A stretch of DNA of 64,000 nt from CAZHJK01 sp964533275 (GCA_964533275.1 CAZHJK010000003.1:1-64000); one strand, 5' to 3'; shown: positions 34,410 through 42,809, numbered from the stretch's first letter. Numbers and translations: made by a program. Notes: generated by a model from the sequence alone, not told the origin.

Positions 34410-37400
34410 GTGTATGAAATGGACAAAAATGGAAATCATAAGATTGAGATTATTTGGAAAGAAGGTAGTTTTAGGGTGAATTTTAAAAAACCGGGTATTT
34501 TGATTTTAGTTGTACTATTGATCCTAAGCAATTTCTCCACAGTCTTGGCCTTGGATACTGAACATGATCTAGAGGAAGAATTGTTGGTGGAGTCTAAAGG
34601 ATGTGAGGACGATGGAGAAGGCTGCGACGATGGATGTGGTGGCGAAGACGGAGGATGCGGGGATCACGACGATCATGACTGCGGTGATGATCATGACGAT
34701 GATGAATGTGGTAATGGTGGCCGTAAGGGATCTATTACCTTAAAGGTAGAGGTATCGGGATTAGTAGAGGATTATGCAGGTCCTGTGAATATTACCTTTA
34801 TAAGGGAGGAAGAAGAGGAAACGGTAACAGTAGATATAATTGATGGGGTAGGTACGGCTGTTTTTACCTCAAAACCCAGCGGAACCTTCAAAGTAATAGG
34901 ACAGATCCTTCCAGGATATGTAATGCCGGAAGAGATGGATATCAGATTAGTTGGAGGTAACAGTATCCATATAGCAAGCTATGTCTATACAAAAGCTGAG
35001 GAAGAGATTCCTGTGGAGGAAGTTTCCCTAAATAAAACAGATATGCAATTGGTTAAGGGGTATCCAGAAAAACTGATTGCCACAGTTAGTCCAGCCAATG
35101 CAAATAATCAAGAGGTAAGCTGGAGTTCAGAGTATGTATCCATAGCTGAGGTAGATAATGATGGCTTTGTAACACCCCGAAAAACGGGTGAAACCATCAT
35201 TACAGCTACATCCTCCGAAGATGAAAGCATAAAAGATTCCTGTAATGTGACGGTATACTCTATAAAGAGTCTGATAAACCCCCAGGATAAACAAGGGAAA
35301 AGAAATGAATTAATTATTCTGCCCAGAAGCCTAGAGGTTAAGCTAGACAATGATGATACAAGAGACTTGCCAGTAATTTGGAAGCATCAGAATAATAAGT
35401 TAGGTTATTCCTTCCGCATCCCATTAAATGGAGAGTCAGATTCCTACATATTGAAGGGCTATGTAGAAGGATATGAGCAACCGGCTGAACTGAATATTAA
35501 TGTTGAGCAAACAGATCCTGCGATACCTGTACTTTCAGTCCTATTAGACCAAAGTGCCAAATCCTTAATTGTTGGCGAAGAATTCCAATTAAGACCCACC
35601 GTATTACCTGTCGAAGCCACGGTAAAGAATTTAATATGGGAATCATCCAATCCATCAGTGGCAAGTGTAGAAGATGGGAATGTAGAAGCCCTATCACCGG
35701 GGATGACTTTAATCACAGTGACCACCTTAGATGGGGAAAGTAAGGCGTATTGTATAGTAAGTGTAGGTCCTAAGCCTGAGGTATCTATGATTTATACTAC
35801 GGCAACAGAGTATGGAAGCATAGGATTCACCGATTTTGCAGATATAGACGAGGTTTATGTAAATGTAGAAAATCTAGCTTCCAAGCTAGATGAAGACCAG
35901 AATGCTAAATACTATATTAAAATTGAGGGAAGAGGGCTTAAAGATGAGACATTAGGACAAGGAAGCATTGACATTAAGAAAGACACAAAAACCTTTAAGC
36001 TTACCGATAAATTAACAGATGAAACATTTAAACCAACACCAAAAAATAATAAGCAATACAAGATCTCGATGAGTACAGATGATACTTTCCCAACTGGGGA
36101 AGAAAATACCTTTGTGGCTAATTTTAAGTTAGGTCTAGCAACCCCTACAATAGATCGAGAAAATATTATAATAACCACTGAATTTACAGGGGCACCCGAT
36201 ACTTTTGAAAAAGAGGGGACCATTGTTCTACTATGTAGGGAATTAGAGGAACCATCAATAGAGGAAATCACCTGGGAGGCCTACTATAAAGGAACTCCTC
36301 CTGCAGATCCCTATGGGGAAGGTGTAGATATTAAACTTTCAGACTTTATCGATGAGGTTAAGGTTTTTGGAAAGGTCGGCGAAGATGGAAGGGTAGTCTG
36401 GGATGAGCCTAAGGAAACCATTAAAATAGGGGGATATTATCTACTACAGATAACCCCTAATGGTTTTAAGGATAATCTAGACCTTTTAAATCCAGAGTCC
36501 GATGATGGAGAACCCATGAAGGTACTACACCTAGAGCGGGATGATGAAGGTGATAAAATATTTGAAAGGACAATTACAAGTATTTATAAGGGATTAGATG
36601 AAGAACAATCTTTTCAGTTAAACTATAGTGGGATTAATTTAACGATAGGTGACGAAAGCAAACAACTTCAGCCTATTGGGGAGGTGGAGGTTACAGAATG
36701 GATCTCTGAAGATGAGGCTATTGCCTCCGTAAACGAGGTTGGCCTTGTAACCGCAGTTGCCAAAGGAATGACAGTAATCAAAGCAACTGCTGAGGAAGGA
36801 GTAGCCTATTGTATTGTATCGGTAAGTGAAGAGCCTGAGCCCTCCCTTATATTTACAGTAGATGAGGGAAATAATGCATTAACCCTTTTTGAAAATCGAG
36901 AGGATGTCTATATTAATGTAGAAACTCTAATCGAGCAAGAAGATATCGAAGAGGATACCACCTATAATATTCAGGTAAGGGTTAGTGGGAAGAACAAATC
37001 TATTCTAGGTGAAGGAAAAGTAACCATAAATCCGAACACCACTAAATTTAATCTATTTAATAAAACAGAGGATAGCAAAGGAGATGTAGGATTTAGCTTT
37101 GCTTGTACCAATAGTAAAAGATACTATGTAGAAATGAGTGAGTGTACAGATAGTCTTTCTCCTAATAAACAAGAGGAACCTATACAAACAAATTTCTCCA
37201 TTGGTTTGGCTACCCCTACCATACCAGAGGAAGATATTAGAATTAATACAAGATATATAGGTGGGGATAGAGAGGGCAGTCCAGGGGGTACAATCTTCCT
37301 ACTATGTAGGGAATTAGATGAACCACTTATAGAAAATATCACTTGGGAGGACTACTACAAAGGAACTCCTCCTTCAGATCTCTATGGGGAAGATGTTGAT

Positions 37401-38153
37401 ATTAAACTCTCAGACTTTATTGATGAGGTTAAGGCTTTTGGAAAAGCGGATGCAGAGGGCGATGTGGTTTGGGATAAACCAAAGGAAACTCTAAAGCTTG
37501 GGGGATATATCCTTCTTCAAATAACTCCATTAGGCTATGACAATAATCTTAATCTAATAAACCCCGAATCTGATGAAGGGGAATTAATGAAGGCGGTTCA
37601 CTTAATGAGAAATGATAAGGTAGAGCGTAATATACTCAATGTCTATGTTGGTATAGAAGAGACTCCTACAGTAGAAGCAAGTCCTGGGGGTGGAAAATAC
37701 GATTCTCCACAGGCCGTTAGCTTAACACCATCCCAGCCAGCAGCTATCTTCTATACAACCGATGGGTCAGATCCAAAGGAATCACCCACAAAGATGTATT
37801 ACTTTGAACCTATATCCATCCAAGATGATACTATCTTGAAATATGTAGCAGTTAATGAGATGGGTATTTATTCAGAAGTATATGAAGAAGTTTATAAAAT
37901 CCACATAGAAATTGAAGATGAAGAGACACCCAAGGGTGATGCAGAGCTACCAGAGGAAAATCACGAAAAACCAGGAGAAACAGAAGAACCAGAAAAACCA
38001 GAAAAACCAGAAAAACCAGAAGAGACAGATAAATCGGTTGGGCATAAAAAACTTCCCCAAACAGGTGGAATACCATCTATACTCTTCTATGGCACGGGTG
38101 TGGGATTAACACTTATTGGATCCTACATTAAAAGGAAAGAAAATAAGAAATAG
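34410..38153 (+). CDS. LPXTG-anchored surface protein with Ig-like repeats and Cys/Asp-rich segment
   Basis: 1247 residues. A signal peptide (hydrophobic PGILILVVLLILSNF, cleavage near VLA-LD) is followed by an acidic, Cys/His-rich segment (about 60-105) with many C, D and H. Three Big_2-like Ig domains then appear (VEEVSLNKTDMQLVKGYPEK..., LSVLLDQSAKSLIVGEEFQL, and a third near 735-815). Two ~290-residue units are duplicated (ending in TWEAYYKGTPPADPYGEGVD and TWEDYYKGTPPSDLYGEDVD). A chitobiase/FN3-like domain (YTTDGSDP), PEK repeats and LPQTG with a hydrophobic tail and KRKENKK close it. GTG 34410 or ATG 34419 starts it without a good Shine-Dalgarno. A sortase is needed but absent here. 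Confidence 0.88.
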   Translation: MYEMDKNGNHKIEIIWKEGSFRVNFKKPGILILVVLLILSNFSTVLALDTEHDLEEELLVESKGCEDDGEGCDDGCGGEDGGCGDHDDHDCGDDHDDDECGNGGRKGSITLKVEVSGLVEDYAGPVNITFIREEEEETVTVDIIDGVGTAVFTSKPSGTFKVIGQILPGYVMPEEMDIRLVGGNSIHIASYVYTKAEEEIPVEEVSLNKTDMQLVKGYPEKLIATVSPANANNQEVSWSSEYVSIAEVDNDGFVTPRKTGETIITATSSEDESIKDSCNVTVYSIKSLINPQDKQGKRNELIILPRSLEVKLDNDDTRDLPVIWKHQNNKLGYSFRIPLNGESDSYILKGYVEGYEQPAELNINVEQTDPAIPVLSVLLDQSAKSLIVGEEFQLRPTVLPVEATVKNLIWESSNPSVASVEDGNVEALSPGMTLITVTTLDGESKAYCIVSVGPKPEVSMIYTTATEYGSIGFTDFADIDEVYVNVENLASKLDEDQNAKYYIKIEGRGLKDETLGQGSIDIKKDTKTFKLTDKLTDETFKPTPKNNKQYKISMSTDDTFPTGEENTFVANFKLGLATPTIDRENIIITTEFTGAPDTFEKEGTIVLLCRELEEPSIEEITWEAYYKGTPPADPYGEGVDIKLSDFIDEVKVFGKVGEDGRVVWDEPKETIKIGGYYLLQITPNGFKDNLDLLNPESDDGEPMKVLHLERDDEGDKIFERTITSIYKGLDEEQSFQLNYSGINLTIGDESKQLQPIGEVEVTEWISEDEAIASVNEVGLVTAVAKGMTVIKATAEEGVAYCIVSVSEEPEPSLIFTVDEGNNALTLFENREDVYINVETLIEQEDIEEDTTYNIQVRVSGKNKSILGEGKVTINPNTTKFNLFNKTEDSKGDVGFSFACTNSKRYYVEMSECTDSLSPNKQEEPIQTNFSIGLATPTIPEEDIRINTRYIGGDREGSPGGTIFLLCRELDEPLIENITWEDYYKGTPPSDLYGEDVDIKLSDFIDEVKAFGKADAEGDVVWDKPKETLKLGGYILLQITPLGYDNNLNLINPESDEGELMKAVHLMRNDKVERNILNVYVGIEETPTVEASPGGGKYDSPQAVSLTPSQPAAIFYTTDGSDPKESPTKMYYFEPISIQDDTILKYVAVNEMGIYSEVYEEVYKIHIEIEDEETPKGDAELPEENHEKPGETEEPEKPEKPEKPEETDKSVGHKKLPQTGGIPSILFYGTGVGLTLIGSYIKRKENKK

Positions 38154-38167
38154 TTAAAATTTTAAAT

Positions 38168-38211
38168 AGGTAATAGGAGAGAAACTTTTATAATCTCCTA
38201 TTACCTTATTT
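38168..38211 (+). terminator. Rho-independent terminator of the LPXTG gene
   Basis: AGGTAATAGGAGA pairs perfectly with TCTCCTATTACCT, followed by TATTTAT. Confidence 0.8.
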
Positions 38212-38297
38212 ATAACTCACTTTTCTTCGAATAGTATAAAAAGTAAAGAATTGAGGAAAAGAGAGTTCATCCTAAAGGGACAAAGGGAGGGGAGGAT

Positions 38298-38996
38298 ATG
38301 GAAAAGGATCTTTCTCTTGAGGATAGAGTGGCAAAGGCTAAGGGGGATAACCAAGAATTAAACCAATTAATCCAAGATTATAAACCCTTTATTGCCAGTA
38401 TTGCGCAGAATAGAGCAGGACGTTATTTAAATTACGGGGTGGATGAGGAATTGTCCATAGGAATGATGGCATTTAAAGAGGCTATTGACCACTATGATCA
38501 ATTAAAGGGAAAATTTTTAAGCTTCGCAAAGCATGTGATTGATGTAAGATTAATTGATTTTTATCGAAAAAATAAAAGGATTAATAGAGAGTTTAATGCT
38601 AATGTAGAACTTGAATATTCCCATTATGAGGAAAGGATAGATAAAAATCAACTACAATATGATGCACTAGCAGAAAACCAATTACGAAAAATGGAGCTTA
38701 TAGCATATAGAGATGAACTGGCAGACTGGGATATTAGCATGGAGCAATTGATAAAGGTTTCACCCAAACAAAGAACTCTTCGGGAAACCTATAAAAATAT
38801 AGCAGGTTTAGTATTAGGGGATGAGTGTTTATTAGATATTCTAATGCAAACCAAAAGATTGCCCCTGAAACAAATAGAGGAGCAATTTGACATCCATAGA
38901 AAAAAGCTAGAAAGGGGTAGGATTTACATTATCGCCCTTATTATAGCCTTAAAGGGTAGTTATGAATTTATTCAAGAATATATCGATTGGAGGTGA
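38298..38996 (+). CDS. sigI: RNA polymerase sigma factor SigI
   Basis: 232 residues, SigI length. Region 2 is clear (LSIGMMAFKEAIDHYDQLKG, SFAKHVIDVRLIDFYRKNKR) and region 4 lies near 185-220 (LKQIEEQFDIHRKKLERGRI). SigI factors are controlled by a membrane anti-sigma RsgI and respond to envelope or extracellular signals. AGGGAGG precedes ATG 38298. The rsgI gene begins 4 bp after its stop, confirming the pair. No canonical SigI promoter (ACCCCC/CGAA) was found upstream. Confidence 0.92.
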   Translation: MEKDLSLEDRVAKAKGDNQELNQLIQDYKPFIASIAQNRAGRYLNYGVDEELSIGMMAFKEAIDHYDQLKGKFLSFAKHVIDVRLIDFYRKNKRINREFNANVELEYSHYEERIDKNQLQYDALAENQLRKMELIAYRDELADWDISMEQLIKVSPKQRTLRETYKNIAGLVLGDECLLDILMQTKRLPLKQIEEQFDIHRKKLERGRIYIIALIIALKGSYEFIQEYIDWR

Positions 38997-39000
38997 CTGA

Positions 39001-39879
39001 ATGAAAGGGCTTATCTTAGAAGAAAGGCTGCAAAGTTTTGTTATATTGACCAAGGATGGTCAATTTTTGGAGGTTGATAAAAGACGAAGTACCAAGACCG
39101 ATTCAGGGGAAGTGGTCGTCAGATCTGGGTTAAGGACATACTACAAAAAAATTGCAGCAGTAGCCGCACTATTTATTCTGATCTTTTTTGGAGCTACATG
39201 GTATACACCCTATGGTTATATGACATTGGATGTCAATCCAAGTATAGAACTGAGCTATAATCGATATGATAGAGTTCTAAAGATTAATGGCTTAAACCAA
39301 GAAGGTGAGGAAATCGTCAGTCAACTCCCGTCTAATAATAGACTTTCCACCATGAATACATTAGGAATTCTATTAAAAGTTATTAAAGACAATAGGTATC
39401 TAGAAGCGCATGAGAATATTTTAATTGTAGATTTTAATGGCCATAATGAATTGAAGGAAAGACTTAATAGGTTGAAATCAGAAGTAAACCTACTAGACTA
39501 TCCCTCGGATTTTACCCTTATAATCGGAAATCATAATGAATATAAAAATATTAAAAATAGAGAGTATTCACCCGGTAAGTATTTATTTATAGAAAAGATA
39601 ATGAAAAGAAACCAAAATATAGGCACCTCGGTACTAGAAGAAAAGGGTGTTGATGAGCTACTGGACATCTTAGAGGATAATAAAGGTGAAGAGGATATGG
39701 GATCTGATATAAAAATCATACGAAAAGAAAATAGGGAAAATGAAGGATCCAACAATGAAAATCTAGAATCCCCTACAAATCAGGAAAAACTACAAAAGCA
39801 AGAGGGAAAAAACGAAGATGGTGACACATCTAATATTAATGGCTTTCAGAATCATAAGAATGGATCAAAACAAAAATGA
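39001..39879 (+). CDS. rsgI: Anti-sigma-I factor RsgI
   Basis: 292 residues. The N-terminal RsgI domain (about 1-48, GLILEERLQSFVILTKDGQF) should hold SigI in the cytoplasm. A transmembrane helix follows (50-68). Outside, TPYGYMTLDVNPSIELSYNR contains Asn79-Pro80, the position known from RsgI studies for autoproteolysis. The C-terminal tail from about 215 is charged and low-complexity, without carbohydrate-binding modules seen in cellulolytic clostridia. The signal sensed is unknown; the neighbouring LPXTG protein or the divergent secreted protein may be targets. Confidence 0.9.
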   Translation: MKGLILEERLQSFVILTKDGQFLEVDKRRSTKTDSGEVVVRSGLRTYYKKIAAVAALFILIFFGATWYTPYGYMTLDVNPSIELSYNRYDRVLKINGLNQEGEEIVSQLPSNNRLSTMNTLGILLKVIKDNRYLEAHENILIVDFNGHNELKERLNRLKSEVNLLDYPSDFTLIIGNHNEYKNIKNREYSPGKYLFIEKIMKRNQNIGTSVLEEKGVDELLDILEDNKGEEDMGSDIKIIRKENRENEGSNNENLESPTNQEKLQKQEGKNEDGDTSNINGFQNHKNGSKQK

Positions 39880-39908
39880 CCTTTCCTTGGAAAGAGTCAT
39901 TTTTGTTT
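39868..39908 (+). terminator. Terminator overlapping the rsgI stop
   Basis: AAACAAAAATGAC pairs with GTCATTTTTGTTT, with inner CTTTCC/GGAAAG. The TGA of rsgI lies in the 5' arm. Confidence 0.85.
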
Positions 39909-39945
39909 GGCAGGTTTTATAGGGTTGTTTTAGGATTTAAATAAT

Positions 39946-40377
39946 TTAATCTTTTCCCCTTCTATTTTGAGAAGTATTACTATTACCTTCCTTTGCTTGA
40001 CTGTTTACCTGAGATTGTTCTTGAACCATTTCTCTTTTCTGATTTCGTTCCTGAGTTCTAATTTTCTCACATTCCGTAGCGCCTTCCTTTATCCTAACCA
40101 GATCACAATCTCTTTTCTGATCCCTATCCCTTAGTTCTTCCTTTTCAGGAGTAGTGGGAATAGTTTCATCTTCGTTTTCAAGGGGTTCTTCCTCTGTAAG
40201 ACAGGACTGATCCATTTTTCGATCCTGTATAGGTCTATCGACTTTAGTATTTATTTGCTCTTCTACTTGTTCCATGGCTTGTTCCTTAATATCTACCTCC
40301 TTTGCCAAAAAAGGTGTTGTAAAAATAAGCAGAGCTAATACAGTCAATAACCCAATTGGCAGCATAAACCTTTTCAT
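39946..40377 (-). CDS. Secreted charged protein of unknown function
   Basis: About 143 residues from ATG 40377, with AGGAGGA 7 nt upstream on the minus strand; the TTG at 40383 overlaps this site. Signal peptide: RFMLPIGLLTVLALLIFTTP, probable cleavage near FLA-KE. The mature part is highly charged and rich in Q, E, K and R, with coiled-coil propensity and three cysteines. It resembles the low-complexity C-terminus of RsgI in composition. Convergent with rsgI. No domain recognised. Confidence 0.6.
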   Translation of the reverse strand: MKRFMLPIGLLTVLALLIFTTPFLAKEVDIKEQAMEQVEEQINTKVDRPIQDRKMDQSCLTEEEPLENEDETIPTTPEKEELRDRDQKRDCDLVRIKEGATECEKIRTQERNQKREMVQEQSQVNSQAKEGNSNTSQNRRGKD

Positions 40378-40549
40378 ATACAATTCCTCCTATCAGATTT
40401 TTTTATAAGAATATTGGTTTTGCTTTCTTGTTACATCTATTCGAATACTATTTAGGAATAAGTAAGGTAGGCTATTAAGTTGTTGAATTCTCTTATTGGT
40501 GAGTATATATAAAGGAATTTCTATCAATAAAATAGAAAATATAATATAG

Positions 40550-40573
40550 TGACATGGGACGGGTACGTTGTCA
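40550..40573. repeat. REP-like palindrome (GGGACGG family), copy 3
   Basis: TGACA-tGGGACGGGTACGT-TGTCA. It lies upstream of the EF-hand gene; copy 4 (40793-40826) lies directly after that gene. Confidence 0.6.
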
Positions 40574-40599
40574 TGATACTATTAAAAAAGGGTGATATA

Positions 40600-40785
40600 A
40601 TGTTTGATATTAATGGGGATGGCAGGGTAGATCCAGGAGAAATGGCTATAGGGATGTATTTTTTTGACCAGCTGGACAAGGATAAAAAAGGCACAGGCGG
40701 TGGCAACGGAGGAAATGGTAATGCTGGCTGTGGTTGTCTAGGAATAATACTAATAGTAATCCTATTAATGATGCTAATAAAATAA
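40600..40785 (+). CDS. EF-hand membrane microprotein (61 residues)
   Basis: ATG 40600 with AAGGGTGAT upstream. The first half is a calcium-binding-like loop, DINGDGRVDPGEM, matching the EF-hand/dockerin D-x-N-x-D-G-x-(I/V)-D-x-x-E pattern, followed by a helix FFDQLDKDKK. A Gly/Asn linker and CGC lead to a C-terminal hydrophobic helix (LGIILIVILLMMLIK) likely in the membrane. The longer frame from 40549 runs through the REP palindrome and is rejected. Function unknown. Confidence 0.6.
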   Translation: MFDINGDGRVDPGEMAIGMYFFDQLDKDKKGTGGGNGGNGNAGCGCLGIILIVILLMMLIK

Positions 40786-40826
40786 AAGGGAAGTTGACAA
40801 AGCACGGGTGCGTTGGTATGTTGCTT
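40748..40826 (+). repeat. Direct repeat copy A: EF-hand gene tail plus REP element
   Basis: TACTAATAGTAATCCT at 40748 through TTGCTTG at 40826. It includes the last codons of the EF-hand gene and REP copy 4 (from 40793). A diverged second copy occupies 42643-42732 after hepT, starting with the same 16 bases. Confidence 0.75.
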
Positions 40827-40972
40827 GAAACACAGGGGGATTACTTATATAGTAATACTTTACTTTTTGTATTATCCCTTTTATTTCAGAATTATTTAAT
40901 AGAAGGTTTTTTTCCTTTTCTATAGAAAGACAATAGTAAAATATAAAAATCCAGGAGGTAGGAGGTAATATA

Positions 40973-41710
40973 ATGATTTCAAGAGATACAGGGTACAAGG
41001 ACAGAATCCAAACCCTTGTCAAGTGGGTAAAGGATTCTAACTATACAACTATATTTACTGGAGCGGGAATGTCTACCGAGAGTGGGATTCCAGATTTTCG
41101 TTCCAAGGATGGCTTATGGAGGGGGATAGACCCCATGACAGTGGCAACTGCAGATGCTCTAGCAAATAATTATGATCTTTTCCATGAATTCTATAAGGCA
41201 AGGCTGGAAAATTTGGTTGGGAGTAAGCCCCATAAAGGTTATGAGATCTTAGCCAGGTGGGAAAAAGAGGGATTGATTCAAAGTATTGCCACCCAGAATG
41301 TGGATGGCTTCCATAAAAGAGCAGGGAATAAAAAGGTCTATGAATTGCACGGTTCTATTAATAGCTTCCGATGTAGCAATTGTAATGAGAGGGTGAGCAA
41401 AGAGAGCTTTATGAAGAAGGAACCTTGCCCTAAGTGCCAAGGCACCCTTCGACCAAGTATCGTATTATTCGGAGAAATGTTACCCCAAGATGAATTAAAT
41501 GGGGCCACTAGGGAGATGGAAAAAGCAGACCTAGTTATAGTGATTGGAACCAGCCTATCCGTATACCCTGTAAATAGTCTACCTGGAATGACTAAAGGGA
41601 GGAAAGTCTATATAAATCAGGAAATTATGGATGAAGTATTCTTTGACTTAACTTATGAAGAAAAGGCAGGTCAAGTCTTGGAAGATGTTGACCATGCTTT
41701 AAGAAAGTAA
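40973..41710 (+). CDS. cobB: NAD-dependent protein deacylase, sirtuin (CobB type)
   Basis: 245 residues, a complete Sir2 domain. FTGAGMSTESGIPDFRS (about 29-45) binds NAD; TQNVDGFHKRAG and ELHGS with catalytic His126 follow. Zinc cysteines are CSNC and CPKC. GTSLSVYPVNSLP is the C-terminal NAD motif. It removes acetyl or acyl groups from lysines. This is the housekeeping deacylase type, not the divergent SIR2 found in Thoeris or DSR defence. AGGAGGTAGGAGG upstream of ATG 40973 is strong. Confidence 0.93.
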   Translation: MISRDTGYKDRIQTLVKWVKDSNYTTIFTGAGMSTESGIPDFRSKDGLWRGIDPMTVATADALANNYDLFHEFYKARLENLVGSKPHKGYEILARWEKEGLIQSIATQNVDGFHKRAGNKKVYELHGSINSFRCSNCNERVSKESFMKKEPCPKCQGTLRPSIVLFGEMLPQDELNGATREMEKADLVIVIGTSLSVYPVNSLPGMTKGRKVYINQEIMDEVFFDLTYEEKAGQVLEDVDHALRK

Positions 41711-41770
41711 AAAGATAGGAAGATATTGTCTTTATGGTGGGAGCCTTGTTTTTGAAAAACAATAATAGGG

Positions 41771-41805
41771 TATAATGATTTTAAGAGACCTAAAGATCTT
41801 TAAGG
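41771..41805 (+). promoter_or_regulatory. -10 box and palindromic operator candidate of mntA-hepT
   Basis: TATAAT at 41771-41776 has only a poor -35 (TTGTTT, 19 bp upstream). CCTAAAGATCTTTAAGG (41789-41805) is a near-perfect palindrome between -10 and start codon; such a site fits autorepression of a toxin-antitoxin pair. Confidence 0.45.
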
Positions 41806-41812
41806 TTTGGAG

Positions 41813-42229
41813 ATGATTAAGGTGGATATTATTAAAAACTGCAAAGATATCTTAACAAGATATGAGGAAATAGTGTTTACTTATATTTTTGGTACTTTTG
41901 CTCAAGATAAAATGAGGGTAGATAGCGATATTGATATTGCAATATATCTGAATAGTAAAATAGATATAGACAAATACCTTGAAATTAAGGCGGATTTATC
42001 AGAAATTTGTAAAAAAGAAATCGACCTAATTATATTAAACGAGGCAACGCCATTGTTAAAATATCAAATTTATAAAAATAATATCCCATTATTTACTCGA
42101 GATAAGGGCGCAGAAACTAAGTATAAGATTAAGACCTTATTTGAATATAATGATATGAAAAGATACCTAGACTTATCTTACGATAAAAACATAGATAGAT
42201 TGAAAAAAGAGGTGGAGTTAAGTGGTTGA
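41813..42229 (+). CDS. mntA: MntA-type nucleotidyltransferase antitoxin
   Basis: About 138 residues. The minimal nucleotidyltransferase signature G27-T28-x10-D39-x-D41 (GTFAQDKMRVDSDIDIAIYL) is intact. MntA antitoxins block HepT by adding AMP to its RX4HXY tyrosine. ATG 41813 lies 6 nt after AAGG; a TTG at 41807 is possible. The end overlaps the start of hepT by 8 bp. The family also includes resistance enzymes, but the paired HEPN gene decides the call. Confidence 0.85.
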   Translation: MIKVDIIKNCKDILTRYEEIVFTYIFGTFAQDKMRVDSDIDIAIYLNSKIDIDKYLEIKADLSEICKKEIDLIILNEATPLLKYQIYKNNIPLFTRDKGAETKYKIKTLFEYNDMKRYLDLSYDKNIDRLKKEVELSG

Positions 42230-42638
42230 TATAGAGGTGGTTAAGCAAAGGTTAAATCAGCTATCGATTTCTTTAAAAAAAATCGAAAGATATAAAGACA
42301 TATCCTTAGATGAATTTTTAGAAGATGGCATTATACAAGATGTAGTAGAGTATAATTTATTTATTGTAATAAATATGATGATTGATATTGCAACCCATAT
42401 TGTTGTAGATAATGGTATGGGAAATCCTGAGACTTTGGGTGGAGCATTCATCTTTCTAAATAAAGAAAAATACTTAAATGATGAAGAAACTAAAACCTAT
42501 AGAAATATGGTAGGTCTAAGAAATATACTGTCCCATGATTATTTAAAAATAGACAAAGGTATAGTATTTAATGTTTTAAAAGAAAACTTAGTTGACATAA
42601 AGAAATTTATTATCTATGTTAATGATAATTTTATTTAA
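42222..42638 (+). CDS. hepT: HepT-type HEPN ribonuclease toxin (DUF86)
   Basis: 138 residues. RNILSHDY gives R100-x4-H105-x-Y107, the active-site RX4HXY motif of HepT; the tyrosine is the site that MntA modifies. Rich in helices as expected. Start GTG 42222, with AGAGGTGGAG upstream. HepT cleaves RNA and may act in plasmid or phage defence. The stop codon is directly followed by direct repeat copy B. Confidence 0.88.
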   Translation: MVDIEVVKQRLNQLSISLKKIERYKDISLDEFLEDGIIQDVVEYNLFIVINMMIDIATHIVVDNGMGNPETLGGAFIFLNKEKYLNDEETKTYRNMVGLRNILSHDYLKIDKGIVFNVLKENLVDIKKFIIYVNDNFI

Positions 42639-42642
42639 AGTT

Positions 42643-42732
42643 ACTAATAGTAATCCTGTTAATGATGATAATAAAGTAAAAGGGAAGGTTATAAAAGGTG
42701 ACAGGGGACGGTTACATTGTCATGTTGCTTGT
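42643..42732 (+). repeat. Direct repeat copy B: remnant of EF-hand gene tail plus REP element
   Basis: TACTAATAGTAATCCT then GTTAATGATGATAATAAAGT, the diverged C-terminal codons LIVILLMMIIK and stop of an EF-hand gene copy. REP copy 5 follows (TGACA-GGGGACGGTTACAT-TGTCA, 42700-42723). The remaining EF-hand gene is not present here. Confidence 0.75.
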
Positions 42733-42809
42733 ATTGAATTAAATGTGATTTTACATCGTTTATATTTCTATTAAGTTACAAATTTTAATATTATGATAAA
42801 CGATTGGTA

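Noticed and set aside
37986..38025. CRISPR-like short repeats
   Set aside because: These are in-frame codon repeats (PEK units) of the wall-spanning region, with no spacers.
37124..38109. Open frames opposite or overlapping the LPXTG gene
   Set aside because: They are shadows of the biased codons and PEK repeats of the real gene, without ribosome binding sites.
40549..40599. Longer start for the EF-hand gene
   Set aside because: The upstream frame passes through a REP palindrome and lacks a ribosome binding site; ATG 40600 has AAGGGTGAT.
40973..41710. Sirtuin as an anti-phage SIR2 effector
   Set aside because: It is a compact CobB-type deacylase with zinc cysteines and all catalytic motifs, without the extra domains of defence SIR2 proteins.
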